Origin: Posidonia oceanica
Lineage: Eukaryota; Streptophyta; Magnoliopsida; Alismatales; Posidoniaceae
DNA length: 64,000 nucleotides
Direction of reading: 5' to 3'
Assembly (NCBI GenBank): GCA_037176725.1
Contig: JAZBRS010000075.1
Span: forward strand, 79,936,001 to 80,000,000
Both the position numbers and the translations under genes were made by a program. The notes below the pieces were generated by a model. It had not been told where the DNA came from and searched no databases. It saw only the letters and a program-made list of their open reading frames with translations. Position 1 is the stretch's first letter. Every line of letters starts with the position of its first letter. Below, piece after piece: positions 22,330 to 33,406 of this stretch.

Positions 22330-23665
22330 TACCTTTGAGAATTATGAAACTTGAATTCTATCTTGACAAATCAACTACTCTTTGTCGTTCCACAAATACA
22401 CTCTCCATGGATCTTGATTGGGTAGTTGACACTTGTTTTCTCTTTTTACTTCTAGTGAGAGGTCTACTAGACTCTTTGCTAGTTTTCTGATTGATTGCAC
22501 TTGAACTTGCACTACCACTTTTATAAGTAATTCTCTTCCATACCTAAGATATTCAAACAATAGTTAGTAAATCATGCAAACAATTGTAAGCCAAAAATTA
22601 AGAATCTTAAACAAAATTTACCTTTTGCCTTGGCTGAATCGGCATGCCATCAGGATGTCCACATGTCCTACTGTTGTATCCAGTTTGGTTACATTTCCTA
22701 GATGTCATCACTATGTTCAGTTTCCTGACCTTAATGGGAATCTGTTTTTCATCTTTGGATTTGTTCCTCTTCTTCTTGGGCCAGCTAGGTTGAATCTTAA
22801 TATTCGGTGGGATAATATGCTCATAATTCGTGGAAGGCCACTATGACATGTCAATAATAGGATAAACTAGGGGCTCATAAATCTTCGTGTTGGTGCTAGT
22901 GTGGTTGTAATGGCTGACATAGTCTTCAACATTATGCTTGATGCAGAAGATTGCAAAAACTACACATGATAAGTAAAATTATTAGCAAATAGTCTGTCTC
23001 AAACTAAATAAATCTCAGAAATTAACACAAAATTAATAATACTACCTACATGTAGTCAAGGAACCCTTGTGAGATCCCACCTGCGACATCCACATGTCTT
23101 ACTTTCCAAGTCAACCTCAAAAAATCGTTGCTCACAATTAATATCAAACTTAAGCTCTCCAGCAAAGTGAACATCACATTTCCTTAATGTCAATTTTGTT
23201 TTCTCCAATTCATCATGTATCTTAGGACACAACAACCGGTCTATGCTCATTCCCCTTCTTTCCTGATTTATCTTCATTACAATCCTCCTAAGATGCTTAA
23301 ACAAGCCAATTATTGGTTTTTCTCTTGACTCCAGGATGACATTATTCCAACTTTCAAAGATGTTGTTCTTAATTTGATCACACTTTGATTTTTTGCTGAA
23401 GCCATGCCTAGCCCAATAGCAATATGGAATGCTCTTAATATACTTGAAAGCCTCTTCTCCTTCAGGATTGATTCTCCTCATTGCTTGCATCTTCACTTTA
23501 AAAAGTAGCCTCATTATAGGCTCCAACAGCAGCCTAAAGTGCATCCTTGTAGACCTTGCCCTTGAGCTTCTCTCTAAAATTTACATGTAAATGCCTTAAA
23601 CAATATTTATGGTCTACACCACTCGGTATGCTGTCAAAAGCTTGAACCAGACCCTACGAAAAGAA
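22330..23665 (-). pseudogene. MULE transposase, C-terminal half (mudrA type)
   Basis: Reading minus from the CACTA border: GLVQAFDSIPSGVDHKYCLR and HLHVNFREKLKGKVYKDAL, then a stop, then FKVKMQAMRRINPEGEEAF and YCYWARHGFSKKSKCDQIKN. These are typical of the MULE transposase region after the DDE core. A SWIM zinc finger follows (CDVHFAGELKFD, then CGCRRWDLTRVPC), then a broken zinc knuckle near 22650-22720 (CNQTGYNSRTC) and a Lys/Ser-rich tail to about 22330. The upstream half is at about 61440-62882. The CACTA insertion and stops inactivate it. Confidence 0.85.
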
Positions 23666-23668
23666 CAA
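23666..23668 (+). repeat. Left 3-bp TSD of the CACTA (CAA)
   Basis: CAA directly precedes CACTACTAG, and CAA follows the other terminus at 61419-61421. Three-base TSDs are the rule for CACTA elements. Confidence 0.85.
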
Positions 23669-23689
23669 CACTACTAGAAATTATGTATT

Positions 23690-23816
23690 TTGCGAGGACA
23701 TAGCGAGGAAATGTCCTTGTAAAGTTTTACTGAGGAAATTGAGCGAGGATGTTACGAGGAAAAGTCCTCGTAATATTATGATAAGGATGTAGCGTGGAAC
23801 TATCCTCGTTATATAT
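23690..23816 (+). repeat. Left subterminal repeats of the CACTA
   Basis: Repeated GCGAGGA / GTCCTCG motifs in both orientations within 130 bp of the end. They mirror those at 61060-61400. In En/Spm such repeats bind the TNPA protein to bring the ends together. Confidence 0.8.
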
Positions 23817-24500
23817 TTAGACCTAAAATTACAACCGCATGCCTTTTCCCCCTTTCTTTCCTTCCTTACTCATACCATCACTTGACGTCTCGCCACCACT
23901 CCTCCTCCACAACACCTCCTCTCTTTCGTAGTGCCTCCTTGTCGACGTCACCACCGCAGCGTCTCTTCTCCTCCACAGCGTCTCTTCTCCTTCGCAGCAC
24001 CTCCTCGGCATCGTCGCTACTGCACCACTCCTCCCCTCCTCCACAGCGTCTCTTCGCCGACATCGTCAATTTCTCCTCCTCCATCCTCTTCACCAAGCTA
24101 TCCTCCTCGATCTCCTTGGCTATCGCCTCCGGCTGTGCCTCCCCTCCACCATGTGCCTCTCTTTCACCATACAGATAGCTAGGTTGTCCTCCTCTTCTCC
24201 TCGATCTCCTCTCCTATGTCAAAAATAGGTGTTTTTTCTACACAACCATCTGTTTTTTGGTAGTTCATTTGGTAATGTAATGTAACAAATCTAACTATTA
24301 CTAGATCTACCTTCGCCTCCGCCACCGCCTACAACAACTGCCCTGATCCGCCTCCACTGACGCTCCTCTCCTCTGGTGCTCCTCCACCACACTCTTTGCC
24401 TCTGCCTGTGTCTCCAACTGCGACTCCTCTCAGACGCCACTGATTGCATAGTATGTGTTAGTCGGCCCAAAGCTTCACATTTTGTTTTTCTGATGCATAA
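23817..24500. other. CACTA 5' leader region, no recognised gene
   Basis: CT-rich and GC-rich low-complexity sequence (about 23850-24180) followed by mixed sequence. Overlapping Ser/Pro-rich frames on + and Arg/Glu-rich frames on minus are composition effects. It is probably the leader/promoter portion of the CACTA. Confidence 0.4.
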
Positions 24501-24765
24501 TATATAGTTTTCATTTAGAAAGTTATTTGTTGGAATGTCGTATCATTAGCCATTTGCAAAGGTGTTTCTGTGTTGTTGTTGTATATATTTTGCACATATT
24601 TTGCGAAGGTGTTTCTGTGCTGTTGTTTCTGTAGCATTTCTTTTATGTGGGAATGTGACTGAATAGAAATGGTGATAAGGTGATGTGGATTGAAAGCATG
24701 ATTATTACATGATAGAATAGATTTAGTAGGAGATTTACAACTAGATAGAATAGATTTGTTAAAAG

Positions 24766-25918
24766 TCATATGATCAAAAGCTCCACTATCAATAATCCAA
24801 GTGCTATTAGTTGAACTTGAGTGACAAGAGGCAACACCTGTTGCATTTGTAGTGCAATTTTATTCCCTTTAGTAAGCATGACAATTAACTGTCTATATTG
24901 CTCTAGTGTGAATCTTGGAACACTGGTAGTAGATACTTCAGCTTCTGTAACATTCACTTCACTAGATGTTCTTGTTTTATTTGCTTGTTTAGACTGTCCT
25001 TTTGGTGTAACTTTGTTGTGCAGTTTATGTCCTGGAGGGAAGCCAATCAACCAATAGCATTTTTCTATAGTATGACCTGGCTTCTTGCAATTTGTGCACA
25101 AGATCTTATCCCTTTTACTATCAGTTTGTTACTAATAATTGTTTCTTGATCTTCCTTGACCATACTGATCTTTATTTGCAACTATATTTGCCACATCAGC
25201 TGATTGATTTGTTCCACGATCCTCTCTTTGCTTTTCTTCTTGTAAAATAAGTGAATATGCTTTGTTTACATTAGGAAGTAGATCCATAAGCAATATTTGT
25301 CCTCTAGTCACTGCAAACGATTTATTCAAGCCAAGTTAAAACTACGGTAGCCTGTCCTCCTATTCTTTTTAATTAATTGCCTTCAAAGCTCCACATGTAC
25401 ATGTTGGAAGAGAAGATAATGAACTAAGCTATCCCACGAACTTTTAAGCTTTGTATAGTATATAGAAACAATGCTTCCTTCCTAATTCAAACTAGATATA
25501 TTCCTCCTAATTTGAAATAGTATTGGAGCATTATTTTGACCAAATCTCTCTTTTAAATCTTTCCACACATCAAATGCTAAATCAAAATATATGATACTGT
25601 TTCCAAGATCTAGATCTACTGGGTTCAAAAGTCATGACAACACCATATCATTACACCTAGTCCAATTATCATGATCATTAGGTGATTCTACAGAAGAAGG
25701 TAGTTTAAGACTTCCATATGCAAAGCACATCTTGTTCCTTGCTCTCACAGCAATCTTCATTGCTATGCTCCAAGTGGATTAATTGTCTCCATTTAGAACC
25801 TTCAAAACTAGAATAGTACCTAGATTATCTGAAGCATATAAGTAGTATGGGCTTGAAATCAAAACACCTGATCCTTGAACACTCGAGATCATTGAGCAAT
25901 TCGCTTCACCAGTTGCCA
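24766..25918 (-). pseudogene. Copia gag and protease start (minus strand)
   Basis: A UBN2-type gag from the ATG near 25918 (MATGEANCSM...), with stops at the NY-TWSI box and again further on. Then the frame at 25329-25132 (MNKSFAVTRGQILLMDLLPN), and 25101-24766 containing the CCHC zinc knuckle CTNCKKPGHTIEKC. The spacer RFTLEQYRQLIVML follows, and the protease motif DSGAFDHM has Phe in place of Ser. Gag binds RNA through the knuckle. Stops and frame changes disable it. Confidence 0.75.
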
Positions 25919-26130
25919 TTTCTCCCGATTTTGTTCAAAAACTAATGATTCTTCAGACGACCTACTTGTCCAACTCGTCCACAACACAAGCACTTCAACC
26001 TTGTGACTGAGCACGATCAAAGAAGAGCTTGTCAGTGGCTGGAACAATGATCCTTTTGCTTCTAGTGACTGATTTGATTTAGAATTTTGAAACCCTAGGA
26101 ATCGATCACCAAATCTGCTCTAACACCATC

Positions 26131-26343
26131 TCAAGAACAAGAATAGTAGAATGAAACAAGAGAGAAAAGATGAGGTGGAGAGAAAAATGAGATCAAATGA
26201 ATCATTCATTCGTCTCTCCTGTTTATATATATAGTTGAAGTGTTTACAACCAATACCAACTTGACAGGTGGAGTTAGTTACAACTAACTCAAATACAGAT
26301 TAATTACTAATGTTTACATAACCCGAAAATAGAGTAACCAACA
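26131..26343 (-). repeat. 5' LTR of the truncated Copia
   Basis: It begins TGTTGGTTAC on the minus strand, has a TATATATATA stretch in the middle as a likely promoter, and ends near 26131 just before the PBS-like TGGTGTTAGAGC. No second copy is present in the window. Confidence 0.65.
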
Positions 26344-27125
26344 GAAAGCGAGTTCAGAAAAGTCTAGATGAAAAGGGGAGAAAATAACACTTTGTAAAAT
26401 TGTTGTAATTTCTTTGCTGCACCTAAATCGAGTGTAATGCCGATGAACAACGACCAGCTCTACCAGATTTACTTCTGTGTTGACAAGACCACGACTGGGT
26501 TCATCGATTGCCCAGCGTTGCCAAAGGAGGTTTCAACCTCGTGCACTTCCAGCGCGGTCGAGTTTCTTGCCTTTTGAATATGAAACACAACTAGATGTTG
26601 TTCCCTACTTTTGGACTTGCTGTTAATTAATCATGTAGAATAAGCTCTTCTATGGAGTAGAATAAAGTGTGGGTAAGAACAAGCACACAAAAGGGGAAAA
26701 CAGAGATTTACATGTTCTTCCAGGATCTTTAGTGGTGAATTCTTTAATGGTTAACATGCTATTATACTTGGTTAACTACAATGCTTAACATGCTTGTCTA
26801 GTTGGTTAACTGGAATGCTTGACATGCTTTATATCTTAAATATTACATAGAGTGGAATGTCTTGCTTTGTCGATTTATAATTTTTCTGTCAATTGGAGAA
26901 AATCGGTGTGGAAATTGATGTACCAATCATAGTGTTTTACTATGGGTAGATGTTCTTCTCATATTCAATTTCTTGCTCATTCCCTACTATCCTATTGTAA
27001 TGTGATATGTAAGTTACCTTCTTTTGCAAGTGTCATCATTTTTTTTTTCAATCTAAACATCTTATCATTTCTTTCTTCTGTAGAAAGAAATGTCTTGTCA
27101 TCGTGATTGGATGTAGACACGAGTC
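26344..27125. other. CACTA sequence upstream of the transposase start
   Basis: No coding sequence recognised. A short run of imperfect repeats (ATGCTTAACATGCTTG..., about 26740-26830) is visible. It probably holds the promoter and 5' UTR of the TNP2 gene starting at 27126. Confidence 0.4.
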
Positions 27126-28595
27126 ATGGATGGAAAAGTGTATACGAGTTTTCTGCATGGGGTTCAGGAGTTTGTGGATTTTGCATATAGTCAAGGTCCG
27201 GATATTGTGGAAAGCGATGGAAGGATTATATGTCCTTGTAAAAAATGTGCACTACTGAAAAAACAATCGAGAAGGAATGTGGAATTACATTTGTGTAAGG
27301 GATCTGTGGAAGGCTACAAGTGTTGGTTTAAACATGAAGAGGTCTTTCCTTGTCATGGGAATGTTGGTCCTATTAGTATGGATCCTATTGTGGACATGGT
27401 GATGGACGTGGTAGGTCCTGATTTTGACATGTCTGTTGATGAAGAGCCACATAGGGAATCCCAAGAGTTTTATGAGTTGTTAAGAAAGGCGGAGGAGCCA
27501 TTGTAGCCAAGTGGTGAGAATTACACAAAGTTATCGGCAGTGTCTAAGTTATTAGCTTTGAAGATCGACTACAACATGACAGATAATTGTTATTAGCTTT
27601 GAAGATCGACTACAACATGACAGATAATTGTTTTGATGCCATGATTGGTAAAATCAAGAAAATGCTACCAGAGAGCCATGAATTGCCGAAGAACTACTAC
27701 GAGACGAAGAAGATGATGAGAAAGATGGGGTTGGCAGAGGTGAAGATTGATGCTTGCTCAAAACATCATATCTTGTACTACAAGGAACACGAAGACAAAT
27801 TAGAGTGTCCAGCATGTCACGAGCCTCGTTACAAAAGTAACTCAAAGACACGTGTACCTCAAAAGGTACTTCGTTATTTCCCTTTAAGCACCGAGACTGA
27901 CGAGGTTGTACTATTGCAGAGAGACTGCAAAAGATATGACATGACACGCAAATCATACACAGAACACTGATATAGAACATCCTTCTGACACCAAGTGTTG
28001 ACAAGTTCTAAAGGAGTCATTCCCTTCATTTGTTGCAGAAAACAGCAATGTTGTTGTCCGTCTTTCTAGTGATGGATTCAATCTACATAGTAGAGGAAAG
28101 ATTACTCGTGTTGGCATGTCATGATCACACCATACAATCTACCTCCTTCTATGTGTAATAAGAGGTCGTACATGTTTTTGCTTTTGCTCATTCATGGTCC
28201 AAGTCATCCTGGAAAACACATTGACGTGTATTTGAAGTCTCTTATAGATGAGTTGAAGATGCTTTAGGACATTGGGGTTGAGACATATGATGCATGCAAG
28301 CAGCAAACTTTCAACATGAAGGTTGCTTTGTTTTGGACTATAAGTGATTTCCTTGCATATGGGATGTTATCTGGTTGGAGCACACATGGAAAGACGAGCT
28401 GTCCTTATTGTATGGAACAAACAAAGTCATTTCAGCTTCAATATGGTTGCAAGCTATGTTTCTTTGACTGTCATCGTCAATTCTTTCCCATGGACCACCA
28501 ATATCGAAGACAGAAATAAGCTTTTAAGAAGAATACAATCGAATTGTCCAACTCACCTCCCAGGTTGTCAGGAGAGCAATTATTTAGTCGACTGT
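27126..28595 (+). pseudogene. CACTA TNP2 transposase, segment 1
   Basis: The ATG at 27126 opens a transposase-associated domain: FVDFAYSQGPDIVESDGRI, then CPCKKCALLKKQSRRNVELH with CxCxxC zinc residues, then YKCWFKHEE. After a stop at 27506 and a 41-bp tandem duplication, the frame resumes (IDYNMTDNCFDAMIGKIKKM, SKHHILYYKEHEDKLECPAC). From about 28130 comes the TNP2 core: NLPPSMCNKRSYMFLLLLIH, GPSHPGKHIDVYLKSLIDEL, VALFWTISDFLAYGMLSGWS, CPYC and PRLSGEQLF. It is cut at 28595 by a solo LTR and continues at 30901. TNP2 binds the 13-bp ends and catalyses transposition. Confidence 0.88.
27550..27631 (+). repeat. 41-bp perfect tandem duplication in the transposase
   Basis: The unit starting TATTAGCTTTGAAGATCG and ending CAGATAATTGT occurs at 27550-27590 and again at 27591-27631 with no difference seen. 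Forty-one is not a multiple of three, so it shifts the frame. Perfect identity suggests a recent event. Confidence 0.9.
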
Positions 28596-30900
28596 TGTTA
28601 CCGTCCCGCCGCTTGACCACGACGGTTCTCGCACGTTGCCATAGCTCGTGATGCGATCGTGCCATGAGAGAGGGTGGAAGCCGCGGTCAGCGGTGAATCT
28701 GGGGAGAAACTCAACTCGAAAACACTGGAAAAACATGAAGAAATAAAAAATGATAAGACAAAAGGGAGTCGCCACCTAGTCTATTATCGGGAGACGAGGA
28801 AAATCAAGAAAACATGCAAGTGGATGTGATGCTATGCAGAATAAAATGACTCATGCCTAGAATATGGGCATAATGGTCATTGCGGGCTAAAGAAAGGGTA
28901 AGGACTCTTGTTACGTGTGGGGATGGTGTTAGACACCCTCGACACACCCGAAGAATCGATCTTTCAAGGCTAATCGCTCGCATATGCGGGAATTTCGGCA
29001 AATGCTTGCCTTTAACTGTACGCTCGTAGGCGATGGATGCTATGCATGCCTAGTGTATGCTTTGCTTGCCTAAATGCCATTTGAAAACATGCCTTGTTTA
29101 GTGGAAAACATGTTAGACATGGATGATTAGAGCTAAAATGCCATGATACAATGATAAAATGATTAACAAGCTAAAACAGAGTTTAACAAGTCAAAGGAAT
29201 TAAAATCCAAAGCAGCAAACAATGGGTGTGGCTACTGTCTGGTTGCCAGGCTCAGTCGCTGGAAATTGTGGCACCAAGGGTGGTCGCCGGTGCTCAGGGC
29301 GACGAGACACGTCACCTGTTGGAGCAGCGGCAGCACTTGTCGCCGAAGAGGGCAGCGGCTGGACCTTGTACAGGCTTCCAAGACAGGCGACTTCATGGCC
29401 TCGGGAAGGCTAGCAAATGGGTTCGAAACAAGAAACCAGACATGTAGAAATATAGAGGGCACATTCATGATCAGAATGAAACTAAGATCGCACAGAATAG
29501 ATGCCCAGACCGCGAGATGTGTAGGTTCGAAGTCGGCCGGAAGACTGCCGGAAGCAACCCAACAGTCCCGGGCAACAACCTTTGGTGCCCATTTTGGCCA
29601 TGCAAATGACATCTGAAAATCAAAGTAAACATTCACAGAGCAACATAGCATATCAAAGAACGCATTCATGCAATAAGACTGAAAAAAAGGAGCTCGGACG
29701 GCCTCCTCCACCTTTGTCCCTTTCCCACCGAAGACAGACGTCTGCCGACCTTGAGGAAGGTCGGCAAGCCACTGGACGTCGCTATGAGGCTCGAGAAGGG
29801 CCGAGGGAAGAAGGGAGAGGTCTGAGGATGCAATACGGGTGGCTAGGACAGTCTACGGTCGAGCTCGACGGTCTTCGATCGAGCTCAGCGGCCTGTCGGC
29901 CTCACACGACCGGTGATGCCTTTCACCGTAGAAGAAAACCACATACAGCGAACTAAGCTAGATAGCATGCAATTAAGTATCTATGAAGCAAGAGTAGAAT
30001 GCCACGAGGGTAGAGGAGGTTTCACTCACCTGCGGGGGTGCGCGGCTGCGCTCCACGACGTGGCTTGCCAGAGTTGGAAGGTGCGGAGGTTGCGGCGGCG
30101 CTGGAGGGAGCGGCGGTTGCTCGGCGATGTTGGGATGCGCTTGGGGACGTCCGGCGGTGCTTCCTGGCACGGGAGGAAGGAGATTGCGGTGTTGGATGGA
30201 GTTTTTGGGTGGCTCGCTGGAGCTGAGGAAGATGACGGCGCAAAAGGCTTGGGAGGCTGGAGGAAGATTGTGTCGGTGTCCGGGGAAGCTCGGGGATCGC
30301 TCAGGAGGTGCGGGGCTCTGGTTTGTGCTCTGGAAACCAAGGGAATTCGCCGGCTGAGTGTGGACGGGAATGAAAATGATGGGTTCCTCCTCTCTCATTC
30401 CCTCTCTCTTTTTTTTGATTCTGAGGAGAAGAGAGAGTTTTGTTTGGTCAAGGCTGTAGGTCGTAGGGCATGGGGCGAGGTGTTAGAGGCATGGGCTAGC
30501 TCTGGTAGGGGTGGCGCGAGCGGCATGGGTGGACGACATGGCCGCAGGTCGTGGGAGGCGGCGGTCTGCGCGAGAGAGAGTTGAACAGGTGAGTCGCCGC
30601 ACTCAATGGCGACAACTCAGTCCAGTCGCCACTGTGAGTGGCGACAGACCAAGTCGCTTGGGCGAGTGGCGACAACAAAATCCAATCACTTGTGTGACTG
30701 GCGATTGGGCCTTCCTGTCCCAACTGGGCTTCTAAATGGGCCTAAGTTTGTTTCTAAGGGACCTAGGTTTGTGTTGGTGGAGAAATGTTGGGATTTGAGG
30801 GGTTTTGGTTTGGGTTTAGGTGGAAAGTGGAGTTTTGGATTTCTGAACTTGATCCCCGAGTGAAATCCGCCAAACTGGCGGTCAAATTGGGGTGTCTACA
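28596..30900 (-). mobile_element. Solo LTR (Gypsy-type) in the CACTA transposase, 2305 bp
   Basis: Read on the minus strand it starts TGTAGACACCCC (30900) and ends ACGGTAACA (28596), obeying TG...CA. It is flanked by a perfect 5-bp TSD ACTGT (28591-28595 and 30901-30905). Inside I find no gag, pol, PBS or second LTR. The terminal dozen bases match the LTR start of the Gypsy element at 31014. Its distal part shares a module with the solo LTR at 46184 (TCTCCCGATAATAGAC, GGCGACTC, then TTGTCTTATC; and GCATGAGTCAT). Several GC-rich frames on both strands have no family motif. Confidence 0.83.
30591..30710 (+). repeat. Clustered GTGGCGAC dyads in the solo LTR
   Basis: GTCGCC / GGCGAC occurs about seven times in 120 bp in alternating orientation, for example CAGTCGCCACTGTGAGTGGC. 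This forms short imperfect inverted repeats spaced roughly 30-40 bp apart. Confidence 0.6.
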
Positions 30901-31013
30901 ACTGTTAAAGTTTGAGCAGATCATTTTTGGGTATGGTGTTGGTCTACAAACATTAGAGAGATTCGAGAATACTCATAATTGGACGAAGATCAGTATATTC
31001 TGGGAGTTACCGT
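30901..31013 (+). pseudogene. CACTA TNP2 transposase, segment 2
   Basis: A 113-bp island between two insertions. It reads LLKFEQIIFGYGVG, then an internal stretch, then THNWTKISIFWELP. The latter is the conserved TNP2 block just before YWSKLLIRHNLDIMHIEKN, which is found at 52847 after the Gypsy element. The island proves that the solo LTR and the Gypsy element are independent insertions about 110 bp apart in the same gene. Confidence 0.9.
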
Positions 31014-31225
31014 TGTAGACACCCCGTTTTGACACTCCCTTCATGTTAGTATAGTTTCTTGCATTAGGTCGCTCTTAGAAGCCCTCTGTCCAATCCAGAA
31101 TGTCTCACTTGAGTCAAATATTTTCTGTCAAGTCCAAAATGTTATCCTTATCTAAGTCCCAAATGTCGGCGACTTGAGTGTTCTTCATGTCCTGACCAAG
31201 TTTGGAAATTGAATTGACTAAAGGT

Positions 31226-31309
31226 GTTGTACGCCGGCTTCTCAGCGTACAACATTGGCCGCTGATTCTCCAGCGGCTAACATTGGCCGCTGGTTTTCCA
31301 GCGTCCAAC
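31226..31309 (+). repeat. Dyad array A: three contiguous 28-bp units
   Basis: Units at 31226, 31254 and 31282. Arms: GTTGTACGC/GCGTACAAC (perfect), ATTGGCCGC/GCGGCTAAC and ATTGGCCGC/GCGTCCAAC. Each pair is separated by exactly 10 bases. Confidence 0.9.
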
Positions 31310-31482
31310 GTAGCAACCCAGTCAACCCAAAGCTTTCCTTATTTGGCCTAATTCAAAAATCATTTTTTACCTTCTTTGGAACTTGTTGACCGGTCAAAGC
31401 CATCAAAGCCGAGTTTAAACACACTTAATGACTCTTTAATTGGGGAATCTTCTCTGATCCTGGTAGTTATGCCTCGAAGGTC

Positions 31483-31538
31483 GTTATACGTTGGGTCTCT
31501 CGCTTATAACGTTATACGCTGGTTTTCCAGCGTATAAC
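31483..31538 (+). repeat. Dyad array B: two contiguous 28-bp units
   Basis: Units at 31483 (GTTATACGT/GCTTATAAC) and 31511 (GTTATACGC/GCGTATAAC, perfect). In the second unit the symmetry extends into the centre (TGG-TTTT-CCA), giving 12 paired bases. Confidence 0.9.
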
Positions 31539-32123
31539 ACTTTTGAAACAGGAATTCTGCTGACTTGGCATTTGTGTCCTTTTTTATTCCTCCACTGCTT
31601 CTATAAAAGCAAAGGTACCCCCACATGGTTCAGGGCCAGATTTTTGGAACTCACATACTCTCTTGAGGTTAAAAAAATCTTAGAGAAGTGAAGTCCTTGA
31701 GAATTGAAAGAGAAAAGAGAGATTTTGAAAGGCGGAGAGTCTTCGAAATGCTTAAGTGTCCCTTTGTCGTTGTTGGCTTCATGTCAACACAATTTGCACT
31801 TTGTGCATAGATAAAGGGGACTCTATTTTATTATTTTCTTTTCATTTCTAATATCACATGTTTAATTCCATAGCATAATCAAGCATTTTATTTTGAGTTC
31901 ATATATTGTTGTAGCTAAGCATACATCTCTATTAGTTGCAACTGGGGGGATCAAACCCCTCGGGTACGTATTTCATTATGCTTTTTTGTTTTCTTTTCTA
32001 CTTATTCTGGATAAGTTAATATACATATTGATCCATCTTTGCATTGTTTTGTTTCTTTTGTTTTGCTAACGTTTGTCATACAAGGAAGAAGAAAAAAAGA
32101 AGAAGCTCACCAAGCACGGGCAC

Positions 32124-32152
32124 CCTTGGGCAACGCTGGCGTTGTCCCAAGG
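32124..32152 (+). repeat. Hairpin near the end of the Gypsy LTR
   Basis: CCTTGGGCAACGC and GCGTTGTCCCAAGG are inverse complements apart from one bulged base, with a 2-base loop. The same hairpin is conserved in the 3' LTR at about 52607-52635. A structure here could act in transcript termination or packaging. Confidence 0.65.
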
Positions 32153-32362
32153 TAGCTGAATCCGCAACCATATCACATCTCCCTAAGACGTCTCGAGGGC
32201 CGACGAAAGCAAACCGAGTGTGGCGATCACACCGATTCCATCACACGTGGAGTGACGGAGTTGGATACAAAAAATGGGACCCCGAGAAAGAGCAAAATAG
32301 AGTCAAGAAAAAGGAACAAGCCTTCCTCCTCTTCTCCTCTCTCAAAACCCCATATCCACAGT

Positions 32363-32381
32363 CTGGCGATCACGGTGGGAC
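32363..32381 (+). promoter_or_regulatory. Candidate primer-binding site of the Gypsy element
   Basis: TGGCGATCACGGTGGGAC begins 2 bases after the 5' LTR. It starts with TGG, the complement of the tRNA CCA end. Tat/Ogre elements commonly use tRNA-Arg-like PBS beginning TGGCGA. The exact tRNA is not assigned. Confidence 0.55.
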
Positions 32382-32644
32382 GGCTAGAAGTGCCCCCGTG
32401 CAAGGTGAGTAATTTCTTTCTTCTTCTTCTTCCTTGTTATCTTCATTTCTAGTTTTTTGTTAGTTTTTTTTTCATAAGTTTTAAGGTAGCGGTGAAATTC
32501 CTCGTAGTGTTTTGAGGCACCATGACCCTTCTCGTTTTTTTTCACGTCCAAATAACTGAAATCACCTCCGCTTTTCTCTAGGATTCTTGGGAGTGGAGGT
32601 GGTTTGTAAAAGCCACTATTTTCTGCAAAAAACTCTGTCAGTAC

Positions 32645-32700
32645 GTTATACGCCTGATCTGGCGCGTCTAACATTAGACGCTCCATTCACCGCGTCTAAC
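32645..32700 (+). repeat. Dyad array C: two contiguous 28-bp units
   Basis: Units at 32645 (GTTATACGC/GCGTCTAAC) and 32673 (ATTAGACGC/GCGTCTAAC), each with a 10-base centre. Confidence 0.88.
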
Positions 32701-33406
32701 GACCACTGAATAGAAACATTTCTGTTTTAAATTTTTTCTTAGCTTTCTTTTTATAACTGGCCCAAAGACTGAGGTGTGAGGTAATCGGCTTTGCCGTAGG
32801 GACCGGAATCTCATTTTCTTTTGGGTGCTTTACAAAAAACAAATAAATATCGAATTTTTCTGAATGACTTGCATGTCCCTATTTAGGGAACTAATTTGAT
32901 TGTGTCTTTTTTTGGATTACACAAAGTAACCACTTGAATCCTGAGCACCTCTGTTGCAAAGGACTTAAGAGAGATGTTTGTGTTGTCACTTGCTTTCACA
33001 AGGGGCACTTTTCTCTCCCTTACTCCGTGTGGAAGTAAGTTAGAAACCCAAGTCTAGATTTGCATTCTTCCCCTCCATCGGTGGTTTGTTTATTTTATTG
33101 TTGTTGATACGTGAGAGACCCGATTAATCTTGAGTATGCTGGGCTCTACTTCTACGGGATAGGGACCTAAGTGTATTCGGACTTCTCCTAACATCCTCAG
33201 GAGTTGAGGTAGGGGGTAGTACCAAAAAAAAATATTTGCCTATTTTGTGAGGATTTATAGAAATCTTTGAAAAAAAAGCCATACCTAAGCCTTAAGGTAC
33301 TCTGAGAGCTACGCAGGTTTAAGACACTAATCTCAAAGCGAAAACATAAATCAAAATTTTAAATCGCTGTCTGAAAGTGTTTCTGTGAAATTTTCTGAAA
33401 CAGGGT

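Larger units (their letters stand above)
24650..26343 (-). mobile_element. Truncated Copia element inside the CACTA (5' LTR, gag, start of protease)
   Basis: On the minus strand an LTR begins TGTTGGTTACTC at 26343 and ends near 26131, followed by a tRNA-iMet-like PBS (TGGTGTTAGAGC, 26128-26117). Gag begins with ATG near 25918 and reads TWSIAMKIAVRARNKM. It later gives a zinc knuckle (CTNCKKPGHTIEKC, about 25101-25060), then the protease box WIIDSGAFDHMTF near 24800-24760. Integrase, RT, RNase H and the 3' LTR are missing, so the left border is a truncation. Confidence 0.78.
31014..32360 (+). repeat. 5' LTR of the Gypsy element
   Basis: A direct repeat of 45682-46183 plus 51996-52844. It contains five of the 28-bp dyad units (31226-31309 and 31483-31538) and, near its 3' part, an imperfect 13-bp hairpin at 32124-32152. 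Confidence 0.92.

Noticed and set aside
23878..24182. Overlapping open frames on both strands near the CACTA left end
   Set aside because: Low-complexity TCC/CTC sequence gives open frames in all phases.
29222..30863. Many long GC-rich frames on both strands in the solo LTR
   Set aside because: No family motif; they overlap in all frames, as expected from GC-rich non-coding LTR sequence.
31226..31309. Regular repeats with conserved arms and variable 10-bp centres look like a CRISPR array
   Set aside because: Units are contiguous dyads without unique 30-bp spacers, there are no cas genes, and the DNA is a plant retrotransposon.
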